From Anaeromicrobium sediminis (GTDB lineage: Bacteria; Bacillota; Clostridia; Peptostreptococcales; Thermotaleaceae), in NCBI RefSeq assembly GCF_002270055.1, contig NZ_NIBG01000007.1, forward strand, positions 1 through 64,000: a DNA stretch of 64,000 nucleotides. The letters are read 5' to 3'. This document shows, piece after piece, positions 9,281 through 19,157 of the stretch. The notes below the pieces were generated by a model, which did not search any database, was not told where the DNA came from, and saw only the letters and a list, made by a program, of their open reading frames with translations. A program made the translations under genes and the position numbers. Every line of letters starts with the position of its first letter. Position 1 is the stretch's first letter.

Positions 9281-11650
9281 CTATTTTAAAGTTACTATAG
9301 TAGCTCCAGTTCCACCTTCACTAAAACCACCAATTCTAAACTTATCCACGTGCTTGTGCTTCTTTAACAACTGGGTAATACCTGCTCTTAGTATCCCCGT
9401 TCCCTTACCATGGATAATAGTCACTTCTGATAAATTGGCAATATAAGCATCATCTAAATATTTATCCGTTTCTACTAAAGCATCTTCTAGGTTTTGTCCC
9501 CTTAAATCCAAACTAGTCTTTACATTTGATTGTTTAGATTTATAGATTTTACCTATTCCGCTTTTCTTAACAGACTTTTTCTTGTTCTTATCCTTTTGTA
9601 GATTCTTCACATTAACATTTATTTTCATTATTCCTGCTTGTACAGTTAAATCTCCATTGGCATCTGGTTTCGTTAAAACAGTTCCTTGCTGATTTAACGA
9701 AAGGATTATAACATCATCTCCAACCTTTACATCCCTTGGAGTTAAATTGCTAAGTTCCGTATTTAAATCAAGACCATCTTCAAGTCCATTTAAACTAGTT
9801 CTTAACTTCTTTCTCATCTCTTCTATTTTTCTATTCTTATCTTTCTCGCTTTGAGCATTGTGAAGATCTCTTAATTCTTTTATTATGCTATCGGCTTCTT
9901 CCTTTGCTTCTCTTAATAACTTTCTTGCTTCTTCCCTTGCTTCCCTTAAGACACTTTCCCTTTGATGCTTTAATTTGTCCTTTTTAGTTTCGAATTGTTC
10001 CTTTTCCTTCTCTATTTGAATCTTTAATCTAGCAGCCTCGTCCCTTTCTTCCTGAGCAACCCTTTTATCCTTCTCAATAGTCTGAAGTATTTCTTCAAAT
10101 TCAATATTTTCTCTTGTAAGTAAGGTTCTAGCCCTGTTTACAATGTAATCACTCAAACCTAATCTCTTTGATATTTCAAAGGCATTAGATTTTCCTGGAA
10201 CTCCAATTAAAAGCTTGTATGTGGGACTTAAAGTCTGTACGTCAAATTCCACGGAAGCATTTTCTACTAAATCTGTAGTTAAGGCATATTCCTTAATCTC
10301 CGTATAATGGGTAGTAGCTATAGTCTTACTCTTAAAAGAGGCTAAATAGTCTAATATGGAAATGGCCAGTGCTGCCCCTTCTGTCGGATCTGTACCTGCA
10401 CCTAATTCATCTAATAAAACCAGGGCATTTTCCTCCACGTGGTCTAGTATATCTACAATATTGCTCATATGACCTGAGAAAGTACTTAAGCTCTGTTCGA
10501 TACTTTGTTCATCACCAATATCTGCAAAGACCTGTTTAAACACAGACATTCTTGTTCCATACTGGGCAGGTACATGTAGTCCACATTGGGTCATTATGGT
10601 TAAAAGTCCTACAGTCTTTAGTGTTACAGTCTTACCACCCGTATTAGGACCTGTAATAACTAAAGTATTAAATTCGTCTCCAATCCATATATTACTTGGT
10701 ACAACGGTCTCCTTATCAAGTAATGGATGACGACCATTTTTGATTCTTATAAAACCATAATCATTTACTTCTGGCTCTATGGCATTCATATGTACTGCTA
10801 ATTTTCCCTTTGCAAATATGAAATCTAACTTCTTTAATATTTCTTGATTAGCTAATATTTCGTCCTTTTTATCTGCCACCATGACCGTAAGTTCTAATAA
10901 TATTCTTTCTATTTCTGATTTTTCTTGAAGCTTTAATTCCTTTAGTTTGTTATTAAGTTCTACTATGGCCATAGGCTCTATAAACAAAGTAGCTCCTGAT
11001 GAAGATTGGTCATGGATTAAGCCTGGCACATTGGCTCTATATTCTTGCTTTACAGGTATAACATATCTATCGTCCCTCATGGTTATTATACTATCTTGAA
11101 GGTACTTTTGCTTTGATGTGGAAGATATCATGGAGTTTAATCTACTTCTAATAGCACCATTTTTATTTTCAATTTCTCGTCTTATATGTTTAAGTGTTGA
11201 TGATGCATTATCAGAAATTTGATTTTCACCAATTATACACATATCAATCTTATCTTCTATATACTTAAAAGTATTAAGAGCACCAGTGTAACCACTTAAA
11301 CGTTCATAGGCATTATCCTCACTAGCTTCCTTTATAAAACTTCTCATCCTTCTAGCAGCCCTTAGGGTATCGCATACTTCTAATAGCTGACCTGTATATA
11401 GGGCAGATCCAATTTCAGCCCTTTTAAGATACATTAATAGATCATGTATTCCACCTAAATTAGGATTTCCTCTTCTTATAATCAAACTAGTGGCCTCTGC
11501 CGTTTCCTCTTGCATGTTTTTTACCTCATCTATGTGAGTAGACGGCTCAAGCTTGTCTACTAAGTCTTTACCTAAACTAGATGTGGCCTTTGACTTTAAC
11601 ATTTCTTTAATTTTTGGAAATTCTAGTACATTTAAAGTCTTTTTATTCAT
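9281..11650 (-). CDS. mutS2: Endonuclease / ribosome-rescue ATPase MutS2
   Basis: A 789-residue MutS-family ATPase without the N-terminal mismatch-recognition domain. The Walker A motif GPNTGGKT is near residues 334-341, followed by the MutS core (ADIGDEQSIEQSLSTFSGH, LDELGAGTDP). A long coiled coil spans ~510-630, and a C-terminal Smr nuclease-type domain starts near 710 (SLDLRG, HGKGTGILR). Family members suppress homologous recombination and, in Bacillus, act on collided ribosomes (RqcU). Length is normal. The ATG has GAGAGGGA upstream. It follows the U32 peptidase gene by 11 bases. Confidence 0.96.
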   Translation of the reverse strand: MNKKTLNVLEFPKIKEMLKSKATSSLGKDLVDKLEPSTHIDEVKNMQEETAEATSLIIRRGNPNLGGIHDLLMYLKRAEIGSALYTGQLLEVCDTLRAARRMRSFIKEASEDNAYERLSGYTGALNTFKYIEDKIDMCIIGENQISDNASSTLKHIRREIENKNGAIRSRLNSMISSTSKQKYLQDSIITMRDDRYVIPVKQEYRANVPGLIHDQSSSGATLFIEPMAIVELNNKLKELKLQEKSEIERILLELTVMVADKKDEILANQEILKKLDFIFAKGKLAVHMNAIEPEVNDYGFIRIKNGRHPLLDKETVVPSNIWIGDEFNTLVITGPNTGGKTVTLKTVGLLTIMTQCGLHVPAQYGTRMSVFKQVFADIGDEQSIEQSLSTFSGHMSNIVDILDHVEENALVLLDELGAGTDPTEGAALAISILDYLASFKSKTIATTHYTEIKEYALTTDLVENASVEFDVQTLSPTYKLLIGVPGKSNAFEISKRLGLSDYIVNRARTLLTRENIEFEEILQTIEKDKRVAQEERDEAARLKIQIEKEKEQFETKKDKLKHQRESVLREAREEARKLLREAKEEADSIIKELRDLHNAQSEKDKNRKIEEMRKKLRTSLNGLEDGLDLNTELSNLTPRDVKVGDDVIILSLNQQGTVLTKPDANGDLTVQAGIMKINVNVKNLQKDKNKKKSVKKSGIGKIYKSKQSNVKTSLDLRGQNLEDALVETDKYLDDAYIANLSEVTIIHGKGTGILRAGITQLLKKHKHVDKFRIGGFSEGGTGATIVTLK

Positions 11651-11661
11651 GTTCCCTCTCC

Positions 11662-14088
11662 TTACTCTACGCCTCTAAAGAAATGACCTTTTGTTATTCC
11701 TTTATTTTTTACTGCATATATTTTATCTCTACATTGGTCTATTTTGCCATTTATAACCCCAGTGTATATATCCATTATGTCTTTCACTTCTTCCCTTGAT
11801 TCTGTAGTAAAGTCTAACCTTAAATTTCTTCCTCCAGATTTAATTATCTTATTTAAGTCTTCTGCCACAAACAAAGGAATTCCATTTAGTATTTCTACCT
11901 TGCATTCCTCGTGGATTCTAATAGGGAATTCAGCTTTTAATTTATCTTTTAAGTAAAAACTATCTTTCCTACATTCACCACATACCCTTTGTATATCTTC
12001 CTTTTTAGTTAAGGCATGTATAGGACAGTATTTGCTAATCATAAGTGGTGCTCTTCCATATACAATAATTTCACACCCATTATAATATTGTACTATATCT
12101 TTTATCTGTTTTAAATTAAGTTCTAAGGATAGGGTAAATATTTTCACATCCTCTTCCTTTAAAAACTGAGCAGTATTTTTATTAAATACGTTTATAGAAT
12201 AATCACAAAATATATTCTTTTTATTTTTCTTTATCATATTTAAAGTGCCCATATTACCTGCCATGGCACAGGAATTATTTTTTATTACATCTTCTATGTT
12301 TTCTAATTCTTTATCTGATGTAATCCTAAAAAAGGCAGGTATGATTTTTTCTTTTCCCAATTTTATGGCATCTTTTAAGGAATTCATATGGTCATAATAT
12401 ATTCTATCCACATCATATTTTAAAATTTCTTTTAGTTGATCTATACTAGAACATTTAGCACTAATACTAATTTCATCAACATGGACCTTTTCATATCTAT
12501 TTAAATAATCCTTTAATTTCTTGTTAAAGTCATCTTCCCTTACATAAACTCTGTCTTTTATGACTTTTCTTAGATCCGTCAATTTATCTATAGTGATTCT
12601 TCTTAGTTCATTTAATAGGGATACGGGAAAACTCACATTAGGATCTAACTCCATGTTTAAATCCACAAGTTCGTAGGCAGTACTTTTTAATTTATTTATT
12701 TGTTTATATACCCTATCTTCACCTATAGGCCTGTTAATAGCCTTCTCTCCTATTTTATCACTAGATTCATTTACATAGTTCCCATCATCATCCCATAGGC
12801 ATAACTCTAGTTTTTCTCCAATTTTACCAATAAATTTCCCATATATATTTATCTTTTTATTATGTCTTTCATAAGTGGATCTAGCTTCCCCAAGTAATTT
12901 TTCATCTAATATTTTATATACTTCATTACCCACTTGAGCTTTTTTATTAAAATCCAATTCAACCACTTGTTTACTTGTGGCCTTACCTACTAATTTATTA
13001 TTTACCTTCATATTGTTTATATGTAATTGAGGATTATCCTTATTTGTGGCCCATATTTCTATCTTATCTTTTTTATTTAAATTTTTTTCCAATTTGATTT
13101 TTATTTTATTCTTCTTACTATCATAAGACACTACTTTTCCTAAATAAGTTCCACGATTACTAGGTTTCTCAAAACTCATTAATCTTTTACCACTTTCACC
13201 TAGGACATATCCCTTGGTAAATTTCCTGTTGAACATTTGTTTAACATTATTTAGTGCCTCTTTGTTATTCTTAACCTCTTTATACTCCTCATAATAATCT
13301 ATATATTCCCTATAGGTTCTTATTATAGTAGCTACATATTCAGGTCTTTTCATTCTACCTTCGATTTTTAAAGAAAAGTTACCAACCTTTAATATTTCAT
13401 CTATATTTCTTAGAACATTTAAATCTCTAGGACTTAATAAATAATTACCTACTTTACTCTTTATTTTCCCATTAGAACTTAATAAATCGTATTCTTTTCT
13501 ACATGGTTGGGCGCATCTACCCCTGTTACCACTTCTTCCACCTATCATACTACTCATTAAACATTGACCTGAATAACTTACACATAGGGCTCCGTGTACG
13601 AAAATTTCAATATCTAAATCTGTATTATCATATATGTATTTAATTTCTTTTATATCCATTTCCCGAGCCAAAACCACTCTTTTAAAACCTATATCCTTTA
13701 AGAATTTCACATCCTCTAGATTATGGGCTGTCATCTGAGTACTAGCATGTATTTCAAAGTCAGGTAGCAAATCCTTAATCATTTTTGCCACACCTAAATC
13801 TTGGACTATTACAGCATCTATACCTATATTATATAAAAAGAATACATACCTTCCTAAGTCCTTCATTTCTTTATCTAATATTAAAGTGTTTATAGTTACA
13901 AATACCTTTGCATTTCTAACGTGACAATATTCAACAGCTTCTTTTAATTCTTCTTCATCAAAATTATTTGCACTCTGTCTAGCATTGAATAATTTCCCAC
14001 CTAAATAGACCGCATCTGCTCCATTTTCTACTGCTGCTTTCAGACTTTCCATACTCCCCACAGGAGCCAGTAGTTCTACTTTATTCAT
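11662..14088 (-). CDS. Peptidase U32 family protein with C-terminal DUF3656
   Basis: An 808-residue protein. The N-terminal half is the U32 domain (ELLAPVGSMESLKAAVENGADAVY) with the signature cysteines in CVSYSGQCLMSS and RGRCAQPCR near residues 165-195, which bind an Fe-S cluster in relatives. The remaining part matches DUF3656-type extensions and carries another cysteine group (CPIHALT, CGECRKD). The E. coli relative RlhA hydroxylates C2501 of 23S rRNA, so an RNA-modifying role is plausible here. An in-frame codon 42 bases upstream exists, but AGGAGTG precedes the ATG at 14088, which I take as the start. It forms an operon with mutS2. Confidence 0.88.
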   Translation of the reverse strand: MNKVELLAPVGSMESLKAAVENGADAVYLGGKLFNARQSANNFDEEELKEAVEYCHVRNAKVFVTINTLILDKEMKDLGRYVFFLYNIGIDAVIVQDLGVAKMIKDLLPDFEIHASTQMTAHNLEDVKFLKDIGFKRVVLAREMDIKEIKYIYDNTDLDIEIFVHGALCVSYSGQCLMSSMIGGRSGNRGRCAQPCRKEYDLLSSNGKIKSKVGNYLLSPRDLNVLRNIDEILKVGNFSLKIEGRMKRPEYVATIIRTYREYIDYYEEYKEVKNNKEALNNVKQMFNRKFTKGYVLGESGKRLMSFEKPSNRGTYLGKVVSYDSKKNKIKIKLEKNLNKKDKIEIWATNKDNPQLHINNMKVNNKLVGKATSKQVVELDFNKKAQVGNEVYKILDEKLLGEARSTYERHNKKINIYGKFIGKIGEKLELCLWDDDGNYVNESSDKIGEKAINRPIGEDRVYKQINKLKSTAYELVDLNMELDPNVSFPVSLLNELRRITIDKLTDLRKVIKDRVYVREDDFNKKLKDYLNRYEKVHVDEISISAKCSSIDQLKEILKYDVDRIYYDHMNSLKDAIKLGKEKIIPAFFRITSDKELENIEDVIKNNSCAMAGNMGTLNMIKKNKKNIFCDYSINVFNKNTAQFLKEEDVKIFTLSLELNLKQIKDIVQYYNGCEIIVYGRAPLMISKYCPIHALTKKEDIQRVCGECRKDSFYLKDKLKAEFPIRIHEECKVEILNGIPLFVAEDLNKIIKSGGRNLRLDFTTESREEVKDIMDIYTGVINGKIDQCRDKIYAVKNKGITKGHFFRGVE

Positions 14089-14130
14089 TAGTTTCACTCC
14101 TAATACATTATACTTAATTCTACACAACAA

Positions 14131-14158
14131 AAAAGTAGTAATATTATTATATCACTAC
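14131..14158 (-). terminator. Terminator between zapA and the U32 gene
   Basis: AAGTAGT/ACTACTT arms with an AT-rich inner stem, followed by a run of T on the minus strand, 22 bases after the zapA stop. It should reduce read-through from zapA into the U32-mutS2 operon. Confidence 0.6.
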
Positions 14159-14179
14159 TTATAGGTCAAATAATCATTT

Positions 14180-14746
14180 TTAACCCTTTTCATCAAAAGT
14201 ATCAATAAAAGAGTCTAATTCTTTTTTAGCTTGTACATATTTTATTTGACTATCAAAAACCTTATTTTGAAGTTCTTCATTTTCTTTAGCTAACTTATCT
14301 AGTTCCTGTTCCTTAAGTGCAAGGGTTGTTTTTAAATTTTCTATTTCTCTTAATTGTTCTTCCTTTTCATTAAGAACCATTATAAGTGATTTTTTCTCTT
14401 CTTCTAAAAGACGTATATTTTCTTCATATTGTACTTTACTTTCTTCTATTTCACTTTTAGTAGCAGCAATTTCTGCTTTAGCTTCATTTAAAGCTTCTAA
14501 GGGTTCCTCCAACTTAGCTTTCCATACTTGCGCTTCTTCCCTACACTTCATATATTCATCAGCTATATTTAGGGACGTAAGTACAGCTATCATGGATGTA
14601 CTTAGTTGATTGCTCTTCCTAGCCACATCTACCATTTTATCATCTACATAATTGGCAATCTTTTGGATATATTCCCTAGATTCAGAACCAACCATGGTAT
14701 ATTCTTGTCCATATATTTTAACTACTACTTTTCGTTTATTGCTCAT
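14180..14746 (-). CDS. zapA: Cell division protein ZapA (extended coiled coil)
   Basis: A 188-residue protein whose first ~95 residues are a ZapA domain (VVVKIYGQEYTMVG, then VDDKMVDVARKSN and LNIADEY). ZapA binds and bundles FtsZ at midcell. The usual protein is about 85-110 residues; here the C-terminal ~90 residues are a highly charged coiled coil (EEKKSLIMVLNEKEEQ). Such extended forms occur in Clostridia. The ATG has AGGAGAGG upstream. The gene is followed by a terminator and then the U32 gene, the usual clostridial neighbourhood. Confidence 0.9.
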   Translation of the reverse strand: MSNKRKVVVKIYGQEYTMVGSESREYIQKIANYVDDKMVDVARKSNQLSTSMIAVLTSLNIADEYMKCREEAQVWKAKLEEPLEALNEAKAEIAATKSEIEESKVQYEENIRLLEEEKKSLIMVLNEKEEQLREIENLKTTLALKEQELDKLAKENEELQNKVFDSQIKYVQAKKELDSFIDTFDEKG

Positions 14747-15045
14747 AACACCTCTCCTTTTAATATGGAGTCTTCTAAATTTATAAGTTCCATTTGTAAG
14801 GATTTATTTCTTTCATTAGTAAAATTTTAACTATGTTCATTATTTCATCCTTAGTGTATTTCTATGAAACATATTTAACGGAAAATATTTTTACCTTATA
14901 TTTCCATATCCATCATATATAATTTAACTATATTATACCTTAGGAACGGTATAATTACTATAGTTCCTTTTAAATTCATCTTTCCCTTTTTTTATTTGAA
15001 ACTTTCTGCCTATAACTTAAGATTACTATAAGTTATATAAAAAAA
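14747..15045. other. Intergenic region upstream of zapA
   Basis: About 300 AT-rich bases between zapA and the terminator of the cysteine-rich gene. It should contain the zapA promoter, but I see no convincing -35/-10 pair, and no ORF or RNA structure. Confidence 0.4.
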
Positions 15046-15064
15046 CTGATGGCAAAGCCATCAG
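15046..15064 (-). terminator. Terminator of the triple-repeat cysteine-rich gene
   Basis: CTGATGGC-AAA-GCCATCAG hairpin with a T-run on the minus strand, 12 bases after the stop codon. Confidence 0.8.
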
Positions 15065-15076
15065 CTTAAATTATAA

Positions 15077-16573
15077 TTAGTGAGATTCACAAGCTCCTAT
15101 TGCTAAAATAGTAGTATTAGTGAATTTATATATAATAGTATCAACCTGAGAAACTACAACTTCAATTAGCTCTATTGTATAAGTGCAACATTCATCATCA
15201 AAACAATCTACACATTCACAGAAATTAACATTGAAAGAATCTTTAAAAAGTCTCTCATTGTCATCATCATCAATATCAGATTTCTGATATTTCCATTCTT
15301 GTAAGGTTTCTTTTCTGCCTTTTTTGCACTCTTTAGTCAATCTAAATCCTAGTGTTATAGTTTCGCTATTACCTCCAATAGCTAAAAGATTAATAATAGT
15401 TGAATATTGAATATTAACACATGGTTTACATAAACCTTTTGTATTTATAGTAACAGAAGCTAGCTTTACTGGCGGATCAGTTACTTCTAGCATATTCGGA
15501 AGACTTGGATTAAATATCTTTCCACATTCTAAAATTGGTCTACAACTTTTTTCTTTTTCCCTAAAATGAGAGTCACAAGCTATAAGTGCTGAAATATTTT
15601 TATTGGTAATGTTATATGCAATTTCAGGATTGTCACTAAGATCAAGGGAGGGAGCAGCCTTAACTAGCTCAATTGTATAGGTACAACATTCATCATGAAA
15701 ACAATCTATACATTCACAGAAAGTAACGTTAGAAGAATCTTTAAACATTCCCTCATTAGTACCACTATCAATATCAGATTTCGTATATTCCCATTCTTTT
15801 AATATTTCTTCCCTTCTTCCTTTGCACTCTTTAATCAATCTAAATCCTAGTGTTATAGTTTCGCTATTACCTCCAATAGCTAAAAGATTAATAATAGAAG
15901 AATATTGAATCTTTATACATGGTTTGTATAAAGATCGAGTGTCCACAGTAACGGAAGCCAATTTTACAGGTGCCATCATTGGGTTGTTTGGATCATCATT
16001 GAGTCGAGGTGGTAAACTTGGATTAAATATTTTTCCACATTTCAAGTGATCTTCACAAGATACACATGCTGAAATGTTTTTATTAGTAATGCTATATCTA
16101 ACTTCAGGATCCTCATTGTCAAGAGAAGGAGCAGCTTTAACTAGCTCAATTGTATAGGTGCAGCATCCATCATGAAAACAATCTATACATTGGCAGAAAT
16201 CTATAGAGAAGGAGTCTTTAAATTCTCTCTCATTCTCATCATCATCAATACCAGACTTCTCATATTCCCATTCTTGTAATATTTCTTTTATTTCATTTTT
16301 ACATTCTTTAACCAATCTAAATTTTAGAGTTATAGTGCTCTTACCGGAACTAACGCCTAAAAGATTAATAATAGACGAATATTTAATATTTACACACGGG
16401 TAACATAAAGTTCTTGTGTCTACAGTGACAGAAGCAAGTTTCACTGGCGGCATCATTGGATTATTGAGATCATCATTAAGTCTAGGTGGTAAAATTGGAT
16501 TAAATATTTTTCCACATTCTAAAGTTAATTTGCAATCTTTTTCTTTATTTTTATAATTACAGTATGTTAACAT
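15077..16573 (-). CDS. Three-repeat cysteine-rich protein (DUF4489-like)
   Basis: A 498-residue protein built of three ~155-residue repeats (about 20-175, 177-345, 346-498). Each begins CGKIFNPxLP, continues PVKLASVTVDT and PCVNIxYSSIINLL, and ends with a dense cysteine block FCxCxDCFxDxCCTYTIE and an NKNISA tail. That gives about eight conserved cysteines per repeat. The pattern resembles DUF4489 proteins as I recall them from Clostridia, usually with fewer copies. No signal peptide is visible. The start at 16573 is chosen because AAGGAG lies inside the longer in-frame extension. It stands alone between terminators. Function unknown; a spore or surface coat role is only a guess. Confidence 0.75.
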   Translation of the reverse strand: MLTYCNYKNKEKDCKLTLECGKIFNPILPPRLNDDLNNPMMPPVKLASVTVDTRTLCYPCVNIKYSSIINLLGVSSGKSTITLKFRLVKECKNEIKEILQEWEYEKSGIDDDENEREFKDSFSIDFCQCIDCFHDGCCTYTIELVKAAPSLDNEDPEVRYSITNKNISACVSCEDHLKCGKIFNPSLPPRLNDDPNNPMMAPVKLASVTVDTRSLYKPCIKIQYSSIINLLAIGGNSETITLGFRLIKECKGRREEILKEWEYTKSDIDSGTNEGMFKDSSNVTFCECIDCFHDECCTYTIELVKAAPSLDLSDNPEIAYNITNKNISALIACDSHFREKEKSCRPILECGKIFNPSLPNMLEVTDPPVKLASVTINTKGLCKPCVNIQYSTIINLLAIGGNSETITLGFRLTKECKKGRKETLQEWKYQKSDIDDDDNERLFKDSFNVNFCECVDCFDDECCTYTIELIEVVVSQVDTIIYKFTNTTILAIGACESH

Positions 16574-16729
16574 ACATATATCTTTCTCCTTTATTTTTAT
16601 TAACATCTAAGCATACTAGAAGTTTAATATATTTTATGATATAAATGGACTTGTTGTGATGACCCTCTTAAATATCAGGAAAAAGTATTGTATCTATTTG
16701 TGTTAGGTATTATTTGAATGAAAAAACAA

Positions 16730-16751
16730 AAGAAGGTCTTTCGACCTTCTT
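16730..16751 (-). terminator. Terminator of the pheST operon
   Basis: AAGAAGGTC and its complement form a tight hairpin followed by T-rich sequence on the minus strand, just beyond the pheT stop. Confidence 0.8.
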
Positions 16752-16753
16752 AG

Positions 16754-19144
16754 TTAAACTCTTAAACTTCCACCAATTTTTTCTTCTAATTCTTTTATTA
16801 TATTATTGTGAACTTTAGTAACCTCTTCGTCTGTTAAAGTTCTATCCTTAGCTCTATAAACTAGAGAATAGGCTATACTCTTATGACCTTCATCTACTTG
16901 CTTTCCTCTATATACATCAAACAATGTAATACTTTCTAATATTCCACCACCATTGGCAGTTACCACATCTTGTATATCCTTAACATAAACCTCTTCTTTA
17001 ACAACTATGGCAAAGTCTCTAGTCATGGCTGGATACTTTGGAAGTGGCGTATAACCCTTATCTAAGTTTATATGACCTATTATAGTCTCAAAATCTAGTT
17101 CTGATAGATATACTCTTGTGCCTATCTTATAGTTTTCACATACATTTGGATGAAGTTCTCCTAATGTACCCACAACTACACCCTTTACTAACACATTAGC
17201 ACATCTTCCTGGATGGAATGTAGTATTAGACTTTTCTGGTACAAATTCTACTCCATCTATACCAAATCTACTAAATATTCTTTCTACTACTCCCTTTAAA
17301 GAGAAGAAATCCACTTCTTTACCATACATACCTATAGTAACAGCTCTCTTCTCAGAAGGTAGTATGTCATTTCCTGGTATGAATGTGTTTCCACACTCAA
17401 AGGCACGAGCTGATTCCACATTTCTGTTGTAGTTTCTAGCTAATACTTCTAACATATTACCCATTAATGTAGTTCTCATTACACTAGTTTCTTCACCTAG
17501 AGGATTTATTACTTTTACTACATTTCTTAAAGGGCTATCTTCATTTACACATAAGTTATCTAGTACACTTGGACTTACAAAAGAGTAAGTTAAAATTTCA
17601 TTTAAACCTGCTCCATTTAAAGTGTCCTTAAGTATATCAACACTAGATTGTACTGGTGTTTTTCCACCTTGAATACTGTCTTTGTATAATGTAGTTTCTA
17701 ATTTATCATATCCATAGATTCTAGCAATTTCCTCTACAAAATCTATTTCCTTTACCATATCTCCTCTGTAAGTAGGCACAGTTACTTCAAAGTCTTCTCC
17801 TACTACCTTTACTTTAAACTCTAAGCTTTCGAAGATTTCTACCATTTCATCAGTAGAAAGTTTAGTTCCAAGTAATCCATTTATTCTAGAACTTCTTACA
17901 TTTATAGTTTTTTCTTCTGTCTTGTTTTCATATATATCTATATGAGATCCTACAACTTCTCCCGCTCCTAATTGTTCTACTAATTGACAGAATCTATTAG
18001 CAGCAGTTAAAGTAGTGTTCGGATCTACTCCCTTTTCAAATCTCGAAGAAGCCTCTGTTCTTAATCCTAAATCTTTAGATGTCTTTCTTATGTTATCCTT
18101 ATTAAAATGAGCTGCCTCTAAGAATATGGTCTTTGTAGTATCCTTTATCTCAGAATTTTCTCCACCCATTACTCCTGCTATACCTACTGGCTTTTTACCA
18201 TCACATATTAAAAGTATATCTTCATTTAAATTTCTTACTTGACCATCTAATGTTTTTATAGTTTCTCCAGCTTCTGCATTTCTAACTATGATTTTTCTAT
18301 CTTCCACATCTTCTATATCATATGCATGCATTGGTTGACCATACTCTAACATTACGAAGTTTGTTATATCAACTATGTTACTTATAGGTCTAATTCCTGC
18401 TCTCATAAGCTTAGTTTGTAACCATTGTGGTGATTCTTCTATCTTTACATTCTTTATAACTCTTCCTACGAATCTATCACAAAGTTCATTATTCTTAACT
18501 TCTACTGTCATGTAGTCATTAGCATCTTCAACTTCATTATTAATCTTTATTTCAGGGTATTTCATAGGAACACCAAAAGTAGCTCTAGCTTCCCTAGCCA
18601 TTCCAATTACACTTAAACAATCTGGTCTATTAAATGTAATTTCAAATTCCATTACAGAATCATCAAGACCCATTATTTCCTTTACTTCTGCTCCTAATGG
18701 ATATTCTTTGTTAAAGATGTATATTCCCTCTTTGTTTTGACTTGTTGGTAATATATTGTCACCTATTCCAAGTTCTGTACCTGAACACATCATACCATTA
18801 GAAACTATTCCACGAAGTTTTCCCTTTTTAATCTTTGTTCCATCAGGTAATCTTCCGCCACTTAAGATAATTGGCACATAGTCTCCTTCTTTCACATTGT
18901 CAGCACCAGTTACTATTTGAATTACTTCTTCTCCCACATCTACTTGAGTAACTATTAAAGAATCCGCATCTGGATGTTTTTTTATTTCTAATATTTTACC
19001 CACTACAATTTTGTTCATTTTTCCTGCTGGATTTTCCACAGTTTCTATGTTAGATCCTGACATGATGAATCCATCTCTTATCTCTTCAACACTTAGGTTG
19101 CTTAAATCTACATAATCATTTAACCAATTTAACGATACTAGCAT
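16754..19144 (-). CDS. pheT: Phenylalanyl-tRNA synthetase beta subunit
   Basis: A 796-residue PheRS beta chain, which with PheS forms the alpha2-beta2 enzyme that charges tRNA-Phe. Domains in order are an N-terminal OB-fold tRNA-binding domain (KIVVGKILEIKKHPDADSL, near 45), B3/B4 editing (from about 210), B5 (near 410), the inactive catalytic-like core (VMRTTLMGNMLEVLARNYNR) and the C-terminal anticodon-binding FDX-ACB domain (PLPKYPAMTRDFAIVV). Length is standard. It lies 13 bases after pheS with its own AAGGAGGG ribosome binding site and shares the Phe T-box. Confidence 0.97.
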   Translation of the reverse strand: MLVSLNWLNDYVDLSNLSVEEIRDGFIMSGSNIETVENPAGKMNKIVVGKILEIKKHPDADSLIVTQVDVGEEVIQIVTGADNVKEGDYVPIILSGGRLPDGTKIKKGKLRGIVSNGMMCSGTELGIGDNILPTSQNKEGIYIFNKEYPLGAEVKEIMGLDDSVMEFEITFNRPDCLSVIGMAREARATFGVPMKYPEIKINNEVEDANDYMTVEVKNNELCDRFVGRVIKNVKIEESPQWLQTKLMRAGIRPISNIVDITNFVMLEYGQPMHAYDIEDVEDRKIIVRNAEAGETIKTLDGQVRNLNEDILLICDGKKPVGIAGVMGGENSEIKDTTKTIFLEAAHFNKDNIRKTSKDLGLRTEASSRFEKGVDPNTTLTAANRFCQLVEQLGAGEVVGSHIDIYENKTEEKTINVRSSRINGLLGTKLSTDEMVEIFESLEFKVKVVGEDFEVTVPTYRGDMVKEIDFVEEIARIYGYDKLETTLYKDSIQGGKTPVQSSVDILKDTLNGAGLNEILTYSFVSPSVLDNLCVNEDSPLRNVVKVINPLGEETSVMRTTLMGNMLEVLARNYNRNVESARAFECGNTFIPGNDILPSEKRAVTIGMYGKEVDFFSLKGVVERIFSRFGIDGVEFVPEKSNTTFHPGRCANVLVKGVVVGTLGELHPNVCENYKIGTRVYLSELDFETIIGHINLDKGYTPLPKYPAMTRDFAIVVKEEVYVKDIQDVVTANGGGILESITLFDVYRGKQVDEGHKSIAYSLVYRAKDRTLTDEEVTKVHNNIIKELEEKIGGSLRV

Positions 19145-19157
19145 ATTATTTCCCTCC

